Shown here piece by piece: positions 1 to 8,475 of a DNA stretch of 28,083 nt. The DNA comes from CAYTOF01 sp964439435 (GTDB taxonomy: Bacteria; Bacillota; Clostridia; Oscillospirales; QAMX01). Numbering within the stretch: the first letter of the stretch is position 1; every line of letters begins with the position of its first letter. The translations under genes and the position numbers were made by a program. The notes under the pieces were generated by a model, which saw only the letters and a list, made by a program, of their open reading frames with translations, searched no databases and was not told the origin of the DNA. Location: assembly GCA_964439435.1 (NCBI GenBank), contig CAYTOF010000028.1:1-28083 (forward strand). The letters run 5' to 3'.

Positions 1-52
1 TAAATTCGACCATCAAGGCACACAGTGGTTGCATTTAACTTGGCAATTAACT
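1..52. repeat. left copy of a 52-bp terminal inverted repeat
   Basis: Bases 1-52 are the exact reverse complement of 28030-28081. The match stops sharply at base 53 (t here, a in the partner). The repeat contains two direct copies of TTAACT separated by 6 bases. No open frame, tRNA or known recombination site was recognised in it. It lies 37 bases outside the galK -35 box. Whether it is a genomic repeat or an assembly edge effect cannot be decided from this window. Confidence 0.9.
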
Positions 53-89
53 TTTTGAAACTAAGATATGGCTTGTTTTAGAAAAACTA

Positions 90-118
90 TTCACAAATCC
101 ACAGATACATGTTATACT
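90..118 (+). promoter_or_regulatory. sigma-A promoter of galK
   Basis: The -35 box TTCACA (90-95) and the -10 box TATACT (113-118) are 17 bases apart, and a TGT immediately before the -10 gives an extended -10. Transcription would start near 125. That lies downstream of the ATG at 68, so that ATG cannot be the start used from this promoter. It fits the TTG start at 158. Confidence 0.7.
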
Positions 119-157
119 ATTATTGGTTCGGAAAGAGAACAGAGGGGAGCAGTTGCT

Positions 158-1330
158 TTGCTTACTGTCGAAAACAACAAGAAATTATTTAACGAATTAT
201 ATGGTGAAGGTGAAACGCCCAATCTGTTTTTTGCACCGGGAAGGGTAAACTTAATTGGTGAGCACATCGATTATAACGGAGGTTTAGTTTTCCCTGCTGC
301 GCTTGAACTTGGAAACTATGTTTTTGCACGTAAAAATGATAGCAACATGGTTAGGTTAAGGGCAGTTGATTTGCCAGAAACAATCGTTGAATGCTCTTTA
401 GATGATTTGGAATCACGAAGAGGGAAAGCTTGGGGATCTTATCAGTTAGGCGTAATTTACGAGCTTTTAAAAATTTATGGCGATAAACTCGTCGGTCTTG
501 ATATGTTATTTTTCTCTACCCTTCCTTTTGGAGCCGGTTTATCCTCGTCTGCATCAATTGAATTAGCTACAGGAATTGCATCATTATATTTTATAGAGCA
601 AGAGATGGACATGACATCTTTGGCCCTTTTGTGCCAAAGAGCTGAAAATGACTATGTTGGTGTAATGTGCGGAATTATGGATCAATTTGCTTGTGCACAT
701 GGGCAACAGGGACATGGAATATTGTTAAATTGCGAAACCCTCGATTTCGAACATATCCCGCTCAACATGCAAGGTTATAGTATAATAATCGCAAATACAA
801 ACAAAAAACGAGAACTTTCTGACTCAAAATATAATGAGCGGAGAGCAGAGTGTGAAAAGGCATTGGCTTTTCTGAAACAAAAACTCCCTAAACTCAACAA
901 TTTATGTGAATTAGACTCTGACACACTTAACCAACATAACAATCTAATTACAGATGTGAATGTTGGAAAAAGAGCTAAGCATGTTGTCTCTGAAAATGAA
1001 AGAGTTAAGATGGCGGCTGTTTGTATAAAAGCTGGAGATGTTAAACTATTTGGAGAACTACTAAAACAATCACACATATCACTTAGAGATTTGTATGAGG
1101 TAACCGGCGCTGAATTGGATGCAATGTTCGAAGCAGCAATTCATTTTGAACATTGTGTAGGCGGTAGAATGACCGGAGCAGGATTTGGTGGTTGTACAGT
1201 GAATTTAGTTAAAGAAGGATACGAGAACGAGTTTATTGACAATGTTGCTTGTCAATATAAAAAGAAAACCAACATATCTCCGGATTTCTATGTAGTAAAG
1301 GCAGGTTCGGGACCTTCAATGTTGAAATAA
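158..1330 (+). CDS. galK: galactokinase
   Basis: GHMP-family kinase that phosphorylates D-galactose to galactose 1-phosphate, the first step of the Leloir pathway in the cytosol. All three GHMP signatures are visible: PGRVNLIGEH near residue 27, the Gly/Ser-rich ATP loop FGAGLSSSASIE in the first half, and GRMTGAGFGGC near the C terminus. GIMDQFACAHG carries the expected catalytic Asp. The frame is open from an ATG at 68, but a good promoter lies at 90-118. A strong ribosome site (AGGGGAG, 143-149) sits 8 bases before the TTG at 158, giving 390 residues, the usual family length. No galT or galE is in the window. The DUF4364 gene follows after 23 bases. Function is secure; the start is well supported. 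Confidence 0.93.
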   Translation: MLTVENNKKLFNELYGEGETPNLFFAPGRVNLIGEHIDYNGGLVFPAALELGNYVFARKNDSNMVRLRAVDLPETIVECSLDDLESRRGKAWGSYQLGVIYELLKIYGDKLVGLDMLFFSTLPFGAGLSSSASIELATGIASLYFIEQEMDMTSLALLCQRAENDYVGVMCGIMDQFACAHGQQGHGILLNCETLDFEHIPLNMQGYSIIIANTNKKRELSDSKYNERRAECEKALAFLKQKLPKLNNLCELDSDTLNQHNNLITDVNVGKRAKHVVSENERVKMAAVCIKAGDVKLFGELLKQSHISLRDLYEVTGAELDAMFEAAIHFEHCVGGRMTGAGFGGCTVNLVKEGYENEFIDNVACQYKKKTNISPDFYVVKAGSGPSMLK

Positions 1331-1353
1331 TATTTATAAATGAGGATACCTTT

Positions 1354-1902
1354 ATGACTGACAAGGGGTTTATTCGTGAAAAACTTGATATAAAGTATCT
1401 GATTCTTTTCGTATTATCTTCATTTGATGATTCAGTAACATTTGATGAAGTGGCGGAATCAGTTTTAGTAGACGAAGCTATAACCTTTTTTGATGTTACG
1501 GAAGCATTTTTTGAGGTTGTAGACAGCGGCCATGCTGAAAAAGACGGCTCCACGTATAGAATTTCAAGAAAAGGCTTAGAAATAATTCCTATTTTAGAAC
1601 CAAAAATTCCAGCAAGTGTGAAAAGGAAAGCGCAACATGCAATTTTAAATACTGCCAGGCGGAAAAAACGTAATAGCTATATCACATGTAAAACAGAAAC
1701 GACACCCGATGGTGAGTTAATTACCACGCTAAAAATTAACGATGACCAAGGCGAAATAATCGGCATTGACATAATGGTTTTAAACAGACAACAAAGTGCA
1801 ATCCTTGAAAGTAATTTTAAAATGAATGCTGAAAGGATATACAATGAATTAATAACAGTACTGTTGAAAGACTATTCCTTAGAAGAACAGAATAATGATT
1901 AG
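1354..1902 (+). CDS. DUF4364 family winged-helix protein
   Basis: A 182-residue protein of the DUF4364 family, found mainly in clostridia and described as a predicted winged-helix transcriptional regulator. The first 75 residues have the expected order of helices and a short wing (KDGSTYRISRKGLEII). The rest is a basic linker followed by a beta-rich C-terminal part with no catalytic motif. The start is an ATG after TGAGGA. It sits between galK and a DUF3048 lipoprotein in a co-directional run and may be cotranscribed with galK. What it regulates cannot be read from the sequence. Family assignment comes from recalled sequence patterns. Confidence 0.75.
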   Translation: MTDKGFIREKLDIKYLILFVLSSFDDSVTFDEVAESVLVDEAITFFDVTEAFFEVVDSGHAEKDGSTYRISRKGLEIIPILEPKIPASVKRKAQHAILNTARRKKRNSYITCKTETTPDGELITTLKINDDQGEIIGIDIMVLNRQQSAILESNFKMNAERIYNELITVLLKDYSLEEQNND

Positions 1903-1984
1903 TAATTATGCGATAGATGACAAAAATAAAATGTGACCATCAATAAATCAATTTAAAACACATAGGAAATGGCTCGAGTGAAAT

Positions 1985-3172
1985 ATGATTATTCAATGTA
2001 AAAACAATATTTTATCTGCATTATTGGTTGGTGCGATGGTCATTCTATTTTCATCTTGCCAGTCTTCTGAAGGACCAAATATTGACACATCAAATACAAC
2101 CAATACAAGCACTATAATCGAGATCAATTCGAGTTCCTCTGATTTCCTGACTTCATCTCATGTAACCATTCCCAGTATTGCAGACACCTACTATGAACAG
2201 ACTGATTCCACTGAACCCCCAATTGTTTTTGAAAGTAATATTAATCCATTATCCGGATTAACATTAGATGATACAGAATTTAGCAATCTTCGGCCTTATG
2301 CTTTTGTAGTTAACAACTTGCGAGCAGCAGCAACGTACCAATATGGCTTAAGTTCTGCTGATATCATCTATGAATATGAAACAGAAGGTGGAATAACAAG
2401 ATTTCTTGCATTATATTATAACCCCAAAGACGCATTTAAATTAGGTTCCATTCGATCAGCGCGTAAAATCTCTGTAAATATTGCGATGGGATGGGATGCT
2501 ATTTATTTTCATGCTGGTGGTAGCCCTGATGCTTTAGATCAGATATCTAAGTATTCTTACACACATATAGATGGTGTATATGAAGGTTCTGTATACTTTA
2601 GAGACAATGTAGTTTCTGCAAATATAGGTTCTGAACACAGTCTCTATACTGACAGCAAAAATATTACAAATGTGATCGCTAATCTTGACAAAAAAGGGCA
2701 AAGAATAACTTCTAAAAGTGGAAGCAATCAGAGATTTTTCTTTTATCCAAACAACCAGTTTCCGGAAAATGCCAGTATCGCGATAAAGCTTACCACTAGA
2801 ATTGGATCTTATTCTCCGTATTTTACATATAACAAAAACACCAATTCGTATGTCAGATATCAATATGGGGCGGTACATACAGATAGAAGCAATAATACAA
2901 ATCTTGATTTTAAAAACATTTTAATACTTGCGGTTCCATCTTCTCTTATTGCAGGTGACAGTGCCGGCAGACGAAACTTCGAAGATGTTGGAAATGGCAG
3001 GGGAGTATATGCTACAAACGGAGTTTATATTGAAATAGCTTGGTCAAAATCAAGTGAAAGTGCACCGCTGATCTTGTTTAATCTAGATGGGAGCCCACTA
3101 TATATAAATAAAGGTAAAACATTTGTTTCTTATATTAATGGAATGCAAAATGTAACAATTTCTACTGAATGA
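1985..3172 (+). CDS. DUF3048 domain lipoprotein (YerB-like)
   Basis: A predicted exported lipoprotein of 395 residues. It has a hydrophobic signal segment (residues 9-22) ending in the lipobox FSSC, with lipidation expected at Cys25. A Ser/Thr/Asn-rich low-complexity linker of about 55 residues follows. The DUF3048 domain then begins at NPLSGL, with the characteristic RPYAFVVNN, the segment with EYETEGGITRFLALY, and LGSIRSARK. The C-terminal half resembles the second DUF3048 subdomain. Family members such as Bacillus YerB are surface lipoproteins of unknown biochemical role. The ribosome site is weak. It precedes prfA by 13 bases, so cotranscription is likely but says little about function. 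Confidence 0.82.
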   Translation: MIIQCKNNILSALLVGAMVILFSSCQSSEGPNIDTSNTTNTSTIIEINSSSSDFLTSSHVTIPSIADTYYEQTDSTEPPIVFESNINPLSGLTLDDTEFSNLRPYAFVVNNLRAAATYQYGLSSADIIYEYETEGGITRFLALYYNPKDAFKLGSIRSARKISVNIAMGWDAIYFHAGGSPDALDQISKYSYTHIDGVYEGSVYFRDNVVSANIGSEHSLYTDSKNITNVIANLDKKGQRITSKSGSNQRFFFYPNNQFPENASIAIKLTTRIGSYSPYFTYNKNTNSYVRYQYGAVHTDRSNNTNLDFKNILILAVPSSLIAGDSAGRRNFEDVGNGRGVYATNGVYIEIAWSKSSESAPLILFNLDGSPLYINKGKTFVSYINGMQNVTISTE

Positions 3173-3185
3173 AAAAGAGGATAAA

Positions 3186-4256
3186 ATGATTGACAAGCTG
3201 GAAGAAATAGAAAAAAACTTTGTCGAGCTAGAAAAAAAGCTTGGAGATCCAGAGCTATATTCTGACTTAAAGCTGGCAGCTTCAATGCAGAGAGAGTATA
3301 AAGATTTATCAGATATTATCTCAACATTCAGAAAATATAAAAGAACAGAAGCACTGATGAGCGAAGCTTATGAGATGCTTTCATCTGAAGATGCAGAACT
3401 AAGAGAATTGGCACGAGACGAATTTAATGAAAAAAAAGAAAATGCTCTTGAGCTGGAACTACTCCTGAAAAACATGTTAATAGCTAAAGATCCCAATGAT
3501 GAAAGAAATGTTATTATTGAGATTAGAGCTGGTGCCGGAGGAGAGGAAGCTGCATTATTTGCTGCAACATTATACCGCATGTACGGAATGTATGCTGATT
3601 CCAAAGGTTGGACAGTTGAATTATTGCATCAAAATGAAACAGAGCTTGGAGGCATAAAGGAAGTATCCTTTAGTATAGAAGGGACAAGCGTTTATGCAAG
3701 ACTCAAATTTGAGAGCGGTGTACATCGTGTGCAAAGGATACCTGAGACTGAATCTCAAGGTCGGATACACACATCTACTGTAACAGTTGCTGTTCTACCG
3801 GAAGCAAAAGAAATAGAAGTCGATATAAACCCTGCTGATCTTGAGATTGACACATTCAGGTCAAGCGGAGCCGGAGGACAGCATGTCAATAAAACTGAGT
3901 CTGCAATAAGAATAATTCATTTGCCTACGGGAATTGTTGCTGAATGTCAAGATGAACGTAGTCAGCATAAAAATAAAGATAAAGCAATGAAAATTCTAAG
4001 AAGCAGAATTTATGAAATGATGTTAGAAAAGCAAAATCAAGAAATAGCAATTGAAAGACGAAGTCAAGTTGGTACAGGAGATCGTAGCGAGCGCATAAGA
4101 ACGTATAATTATCCCCAAAGTCGAGTTTCAGACCACAGAATATCTTTAACTATATATAAATTGGATTCTTTTTTAAATGGTGATATGGATGAAGTAATTG
4201 ACTCTCTAATCGCTGATGAACGAGCGAAAATACTTGAAAGCGGGGAGCCTTTCTGA
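3186..4256 (+). CDS. prfA: peptide chain release factor 1
   Basis: Class I release factor that recognises UAA and UAG in the ribosomal A site and triggers peptidyl-tRNA hydrolysis. Length is 356 residues, as usual. The stop-codon-reading PxT motif appears as IPETES (the RF1 form; RF2 would have SPF). The catalytic GGQ is at residues 230-232 within SGAGGQHVNKTESA. The N-terminal domain is a coiled, Glu/Lys-rich helical region, as expected. AAGAGG precedes the ATG. In many Firmicutes the methyltransferase gene prmC, whose product modifies the GGQ glutamine, lies beside prfA. Here the next gene is sua5 instead, so prmC must be elsewhere if present. Confidence 0.96.
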   Translation: MIDKLEEIEKNFVELEKKLGDPELYSDLKLAASMQREYKDLSDIISTFRKYKRTEALMSEAYEMLSSEDAELRELARDEFNEKKENALELELLLKNMLIAKDPNDERNVIIEIRAGAGGEEAALFAATLYRMYGMYADSKGWTVELLHQNETELGGIKEVSFSIEGTSVYARLKFESGVHRVQRIPETESQGRIHTSTVTVAVLPEAKEIEVDINPADLEIDTFRSSGAGGQHVNKTESAIRIIHLPTGIVAECQDERSQHKNKDKAMKILRSRIYEMMLEKQNQEIAIERRSQVGTGDRSERIRTYNYPQSRVSDHRISLTIYKLDSFLNGDMDEVIDSLIADERAKILESGEPF

Positions 4257-4269
4257 GAAAGAATATTTA

Positions 4270-5286
4270 ATGAATACAAAAATACTCAACGAAAATGAGG
4301 CGCACGTTGCTGCTGAAATTTTATTAAATGGTGGAATCGTTGCGATACCAACAGAGACAGTTTATGGACTTGCAGCGGATGTTTTCAATGTAAATGCAAT
4401 TGATAAGATATTTACTGTAAAAGGGCGACCATCTGACAATCCGTTTATCGTTCACATCTCCGAGCCAGAACAACTTAAAATGTTAGCAAAACCTATTCCT
4501 GATATTGCCTATCTGCTTATGGAAAAATTTTGGCCTGGCCCTTTAACCATGGTATTGCCAAAGACAGGAATAATACCTGATTCTGTGACCGCAGGTTTAG
4601 ATTCAGTTGCTGTTAGATTGCCCTCCCATCCACTTGCCCTTGATGTAATCGCAAAAGCTGGAACCCCACTTGCCGCCCCATCGGCAAATTTATCTGGCTC
4701 TCCGAGTCCAACTAAAGTGGCACATGTTTTGATGGATTTGCATGGGAAAATTGATGCTATATTGGATGGGGGAGATTGTGAAGTTGGTGTCGAGTCTACT
4801 GTCATTTCTCTTCTTGGCTCTGTTCCTCTTATATTAAGACCCGGTGGCATTACATACGAACAATTAGCTGAAGTACTTGGTGATGTGGAAATTGATGATT
4901 CAGCAACAGAACAAATCAATATGACACAGAAAGTACAGTCTCCAGGCTTAAAATACCGACACTATGCACCCAAGACACCACTTAAAGCCATTTGTGGAGA
5001 ACGACTTAAAACAGCAGCTTATATTCAAAAACATGCAACTTCAAGAGATGCCATTCTTTGTTACGAAGGCTTGGGACAAATGTTTGAAAGCAAATTTGTG
5101 CTTGAGTACGGTAATAATCAACAACCTGCCAGTCTAGCAAAGAGCTTATATTCTGCTTTGAGAACGGCTGACGCGCAAAATGCTGATGTAATTTATATCC
5201 AATGTCCAGATTCTAAAGGGCTTGGTTTAGCGGTCTCAAACAGAATTCTAAAAGCCGCTGACTATGATATCACTTATATAATATGA
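4270..5286 (+). CDS. tsaC: L-threonylcarbamoyladenylate synthase, Sua5 type
   Basis: Makes threonylcarbamoyl-AMP from threonine, bicarbonate and ATP for the universal t6A37 modification of ANN-decoding tRNAs. The YrdC domain is clear: TETVYGLAAD, KGRPSDNPF, SANLSGSPSPTKVAHV and DGGDCEVGVESTVISL. The linker YRHYAPKTPL and about 100 further residues form the C-terminal Sua5 domain, so this is the long form rather than the short TsaC. The frame is open from an ATG at 4216 inside prfA. The ATG at 4270 is preferred: it is 13 bases after the prfA stop with a GAGAAAG site ahead, and gives 338 residues. It overlaps coaE by 4 bases (ATGA), suggesting coupled translation. Confidence 0.93.
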   Translation: MNTKILNENEAHVAAEILLNGGIVAIPTETVYGLAADVFNVNAIDKIFTVKGRPSDNPFIVHISEPEQLKMLAKPIPDIAYLLMEKFWPGPLTMVLPKTGIIPDSVTAGLDSVAVRLPSHPLALDVIAKAGTPLAAPSANLSGSPSPTKVAHVLMDLHGKIDAILDGGDCEVGVESTVISLLGSVPLILRPGGITYEQLAEVLGDVEIDDSATEQINMTQKVQSPGLKYRHYAPKTPLKAICGERLKTAAYIQKHATSRDAILCYEGLGQMFESKFVLEYGNNQQPASLAKSLYSALRTADAQNADVIYIQCPDSKGLGLAVSNRILKAADYDITYII

Positions 5287-5903
5287 AAAATAAACTCCCA
5301 AAAAAAGATAAAATAATTATTGGAATAACCGGAGGAAGCGGAAGCGGCACATCTGAAGTCGGCCGAATTTTGCAAGAATTTGGATTTTTATTTTTAGACA
5401 GTGATAAAATATATCATACCCTTTTAGCACAGGACAAGGTACTTATTGAAAACATTACTTCAAGGTTCGGAAAAGAAATAATTTCTGCAGATAAAATCAA
5501 CAGAGATATGCTGGCTGATATAGTATTCAATGACAAAAAAGCATTAAAAGACTTAAATTCAATTACTCATAATGCAATAAGTCAAGCTATTGTGAATATC
5601 ATAATAGCAAGTACGAAGAGATATGTTGCGATTGAGGCAATAGCCCTCTATGAAAGTCCTCTGTACAAATTATGTGATATCGTTTTATTCGTAACGGCTG
5701 ATTATCAAACACGGTTGAGCAGAATTATTTATAGAGACAAAATTTCAATTGAAAGAGCAAGTGTCCGACTAGCTTCACAAAGAGAAGATGATTATTTTTC
5801 TGAGCATTCACATTATACGATTGAAAACAACGGCAGTATAGCTGAATTACGTTCTAAAGTCGAAGAGTTTTTAAAATTTATAAATTCTAAATACAAATTT
5901 TGA
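5283..5903 (+). CDS. coaE: dephospho-CoA kinase with altered P-loop
   Basis: Last step of coenzyme A synthesis: ATP-dependent phosphorylation of the 3'-hydroxyl of dephospho-CoA. Length (206 residues) and layout fit CoaE: an N-terminal P-loop region, FLFLDSDKIYHTLL, NSITHNAI, FVTADYQTRLSRI and RLASQREDDYF of the lid region. The P-loop reads GGSGSGTSE at residues 17-25, so the invariant Walker A lysine is Thr23 (codon ACA at 5349-5351). Everything else looks intact and the frame is unbroken. Either catalysis tolerates this in the lineage, or the base is wrong, or the enzyme is impaired. Translation is coupled to sua5 by a 4-base overlap. Confidence 0.85.
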   Translation: MKNKLPKKDKIIIGITGGSGSGTSEVGRILQEFGFLFLDSDKIYHTLLAQDKVLIENITSRFGKEIISADKINRDMLADIVFNDKKALKDLNSITHNAISQAIVNIIIASTKRYVAIEAIALYESPLYKLCDIVLFVTADYQTRLSRIIYRDKISIERASVRLASQREDDYFSEHSHYTIENNGSIAELRSKVEEFLKFINSKYKF

Positions 5904-5918
5904 AAGGAAAATACGACA

Positions 5919-7319
5919 ATGTCTGAAAACCTCAACAAGGAAAATATAAGAGAAGAGCTATTACATACCCGAAAAAACGGATATGATATTGTGAATACTG
6001 ATGATGTGTTGGAATGCATCGAATATGCTGAAAAGTACAAAACTTTTCTCGATCATTCTAAGACCGAACGTGAAGCTGTTAACACTTGTGAGATAACAGC
6101 ACGCGCCGCTGGATATGAAAAATATGTGTCAGGCAGAGAATTAAAGCCGGGTGATAAAATTTACGCTATAAACCGTGATAGAGCTATGATTCTCGCTCAT
6201 ATAGGCAAAGAATCTCTCTCCGAAGGGTGTACAATTATTGCTTCACACATTGATGCCCCGCGGATTGATTTAAAACCATATCCTTTATATGAAGACGCTG
6301 ATATGGCTTACTTTAAAACTCACTATTATGGAGGCATTCGAAAATATCAATGGGTGACCATTCCTCTTGAATTACGTGGTGTAATATTCAAGAAAGACGG
6401 AGAAAGAGTAAGTATTGATATTGGAGCTAAAGAAGAAGATCCGGTTTTGGTCATCACTGATTTATTACCTCACTTGGCAAAAGATCATTCTCAAAAAACA
6501 CTTTCCACTGCATTCACCGGTGAAGACCTGAATGTGCTTATAGGCAGTATACCTTACAATGACGATGGTAAAGACAGATTTAAGCTTTCTATCATGAGCT
6601 TACTCAATGAGAGATTTGGTATTACTGAAACCGACTTTATATCCTCAGAGCTTTCTTTAGTGCCGGCAGGCAAGAGCCGTGATGTCGGTTTGGACAGTAG
6701 CCTTATTGGCGCATATGGTCAAGATGATAGAGTCTGTGCTTATACTTCTTTCTCAGCGTTATTGGATGTTTCAGACATACCGACGCGCACTGCTGTATGT
6801 GTCCTCGCAGATAAAGAAGAGATAGGTTCTGAGGGAGTCAGCGGCATGCAGTCCTCTTGGTTTGACAGTTTTTTCGATGATTTGTGTAAGTCTAACGACA
6901 CTAATCTAGCTGAATGCTTTAAAAACTCAATCTGTATCTCTGCTGATGTTGGTGCAGCATACGATCCCAACTTTTCTGAAGTCTATGAAAAAAGAAACTC
7001 CGCCTTTATAAATAATGGCGTGTCAATAATGAAATATACAGGTAGCAGAGGAAAAAGTACTGCCAGTGATGCAAGCGCTGAGTTAGTATTCACATTACGA
7101 GATCTATTTGATAAGCATAATGTACTTTGGCAGATGGGAGAACTTGGAAAGGTAGATCAAGGAGGAGGTGGTACTGTAGCAAAATATATGGCTAAAAGAG
7201 ATATTGACACAATTGATGCGGGCGTCCCGGTTCTATCAATGCACGCACCATTTGAAATAACTGCAAAGTTGGATGTATTCATGATGTATCGGGCTTCGAA
7301 AGCTTTTTACACTTTATAA
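5919..7319 (+). CDS. M18 family aminopeptidase
   Basis: A zinc-dependent cytosolic aminopeptidase of MEROPS family M18 that removes N-terminal residues from peptides. The 466-residue length is typical of the long bacterial M18 group. Visible metal or catalytic positions are ASHIDAPRID (His110, Asp112), GQDDRVCAY (Asp269/270), DKEEIGSEG (Glu300, Glu301), SADVGAAYDPNF, and a C-terminal SMHAPFEI with the last His ligand. The ribosome site is GAAAGGA, 15 bases after coaE. It is probably part of the same transcript and is followed by fba. The name apeA is used for some relatives, but substrate preference cannot be read here. Confidence 0.92.
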   Translation: MSENLNKENIREELLHTRKNGYDIVNTDDVLECIEYAEKYKTFLDHSKTEREAVNTCEITARAAGYEKYVSGRELKPGDKIYAINRDRAMILAHIGKESLSEGCTIIASHIDAPRIDLKPYPLYEDADMAYFKTHYYGGIRKYQWVTIPLELRGVIFKKDGERVSIDIGAKEEDPVLVITDLLPHLAKDHSQKTLSTAFTGEDLNVLIGSIPYNDDGKDRFKLSIMSLLNERFGITETDFISSELSLVPAGKSRDVGLDSSLIGAYGQDDRVCAYTSFSALLDVSDIPTRTAVCVLADKEEIGSEGVSGMQSSWFDSFFDDLCKSNDTNLAECFKNSICISADVGAAYDPNFSEVYEKRNSAFINNGVSIMKYTGSRGKSTASDASAELVFTLRDLFDKHNVLWQMGELGKVDQGGGGTVAKYMAKRDIDTIDAGVPVLSMHAPFEITAKLDVFMMYRASKAFYTL

Positions 7320-7340
7320 CAACAAAAGGAGATGCTAAAA

Positions 7341-8297
7341 ATGCCATTAGTAACAACAACTGAAATGTTTGAGAAAGCATACCAAGGCGGTTATGCAATT
7401 GGAGCATTCAATGTGAACAACATGGAGATTATTCAGGGGATAACAGAAGCAGCCAAAGAAGAAAGAGCGCCGCTAATCCTGCAAGTATCAGCAGGAGCAC
7501 GAAAATATGCAAAACATGGTTATTTGTTAAAGTTAGTTGAAGCGGCAATAGAAGATACCGGCCTTCCAATTGCTTTACACTTAGATCATGGTGGTGCTGG
7601 CCTTGATAAAGAAGCTGCATTTGAAGAAGTGAAATCCTGTGTAGATGGTGGATTTTCATCTGTTATGATTGATGGATCACATTATGACTTCAAAGAAAAT
7701 ATCGAATTGACTAAAAGATGTGTTGATTACGCGCACTCGAAGGGTGTTGTCGTTGAAGGCGAGCTTGGAAAACTTGCCGGTATCGAGGACGCTGTAAATG
7801 TTTCTGAAGAAGATGCGCAATTTACTGATCCTGACGAAGTTAGGGAATTTGTGGAAAAAACTGGGGTCGACTCATTGGCGATTGCAATCGGGACAAGCCA
7901 TGGCGCATATAAATTTAAACCAGGACAAGTACCCAGACTCAGATTTGATATTTTAGAAAAGATCCAAGAATTGTTGCCCGGTTTTCCGATAGTATTGCAT
8001 GGAGCAAGCTCTGTTATTCCAGAATTGGTTAAAACAATTAACGAAAATGGAGGAAAAATGCCTGATGCAATTGGTATACCTGAAGAAATGCTACGAAAAG
8101 CTGCTAGTATGGCGGTTTGTAAAATCAACATTGACTCAGACCTAAGACTGGCTATGACTGCTGCCATAAGGAAACATTTCAATGATAATCCAGAGCATTT
8201 TGATCCAAGGCAATATCTTGCCCCTGCTCGTGCTTCAATAAAAAATTTAGTGGCACATAAATTGCGCAATGTATTAGGAGCTTCAAACAGAATTTAA
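7341..8297 (+). CDS. fba: class II fructose-bisphosphate aldolase
   Basis: Cleaves fructose 1,6-bisphosphate to dihydroxyacetone phosphate and glyceraldehyde 3-phosphate in glycolysis, using a catalytic zinc. HLDHG (residues 80-84) carries the catalytic Asp82 and zinc ligand His83. GTSHGAY (His177) and IVLHGASS (His210) give the other ligands. NIDSDLRLA near the C terminus binds substrate phosphate. An ATG also occurs at 7332, but it directly abuts the AAAGGAG site at 7325-7331. The ATG at 7341 has normal spacing and gives MPLVTTTEMF, as in other members, with 318 residues. The related tagatose- and ketose-bisphosphate aldolases share these motifs, so with galK and sugar genes nearby the exact substrate is slightly open. 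Confidence 0.93.
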   Translation: MPLVTTTEMFEKAYQGGYAIGAFNVNNMEIIQGITEAAKEERAPLILQVSAGARKYAKHGYLLKLVEAAIEDTGLPIALHLDHGGAGLDKEAAFEEVKSCVDGGFSSVMIDGSHYDFKENIELTKRCVDYAHSKGVVVEGELGKLAGIEDAVNVSEEDAQFTDPDEVREFVEKTGVDSLAIAIGTSHGAYKFKPGQVPRLRFDILEKIQELLPGFPIVLHGASSVIPELVKTINENGGKMPDAIGIPEEMLRKAASMAVCKINIDSDLRLAMTAAIRKHFNDNPEHFDPRQYLAPARASIKNLVAHKLRNVLGASNRI

Positions 8298-8301
8298 TAA
8301 T

Positions 8302-8353
8302 CTCAAATTATATAAAGGGCAAACAACAACGTTTGCCCTTTATATAATTTGAG
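8302..8353 (+). terminator. intrinsic terminator after fba
   Basis: A perfect 23-bp inverted repeat (8302-8324 with 8331-8353) with a 6-base loop AACAAC. The core AAAGGGCAAAC pairs with GTTTGCCCTTT, and the AT-rich outer arm supplies the U-rich 3' side. It closes the housekeeping run four bases after the fba stop and could work in both directions. The outer AT-rich part is unusually long for a simple terminator. Confidence 0.88.
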
Positions 8354-8424
8354 TTAAAGTGAAATCCTGGCTACAACTCTATTTATCGCAAGAATTATTA
8401 CTCTGAATGTGATAGTTGCATATA

Positions 8425-8453
8425 TTCAGGCTATATGTTAGGCTATATATAAT
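8425..8453 (+). promoter_or_regulatory. possible activator-dependent promoter with 9-bp direct repeats
   Basis: A consensus -10 TATAAT (8448-8453) has only a poor -35 (TTCAGG, 8425-8430) at the 17-base position. Two direct copies of AGGCTATAT (8428-8436 and 8440-8448), 12 bases apart, overlap this region. Direct repeats over a weak -35 are a common layout for AraC-type activators, and an AraC gene lies 1 kb downstream. The predicted leader is very short, so the exact start is uncertain. Confidence 0.35.
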
Positions 8454-8475
8454 AAATAAAAGGTGGGAATATTAT

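Noticed and set aside
4216..4269. Longer sua5 start at 4216 inside prfA
   Set aside because: It has no ribosome site, and the added residues come from the conserved prfA end read in another frame; 4270 fits the family start better.
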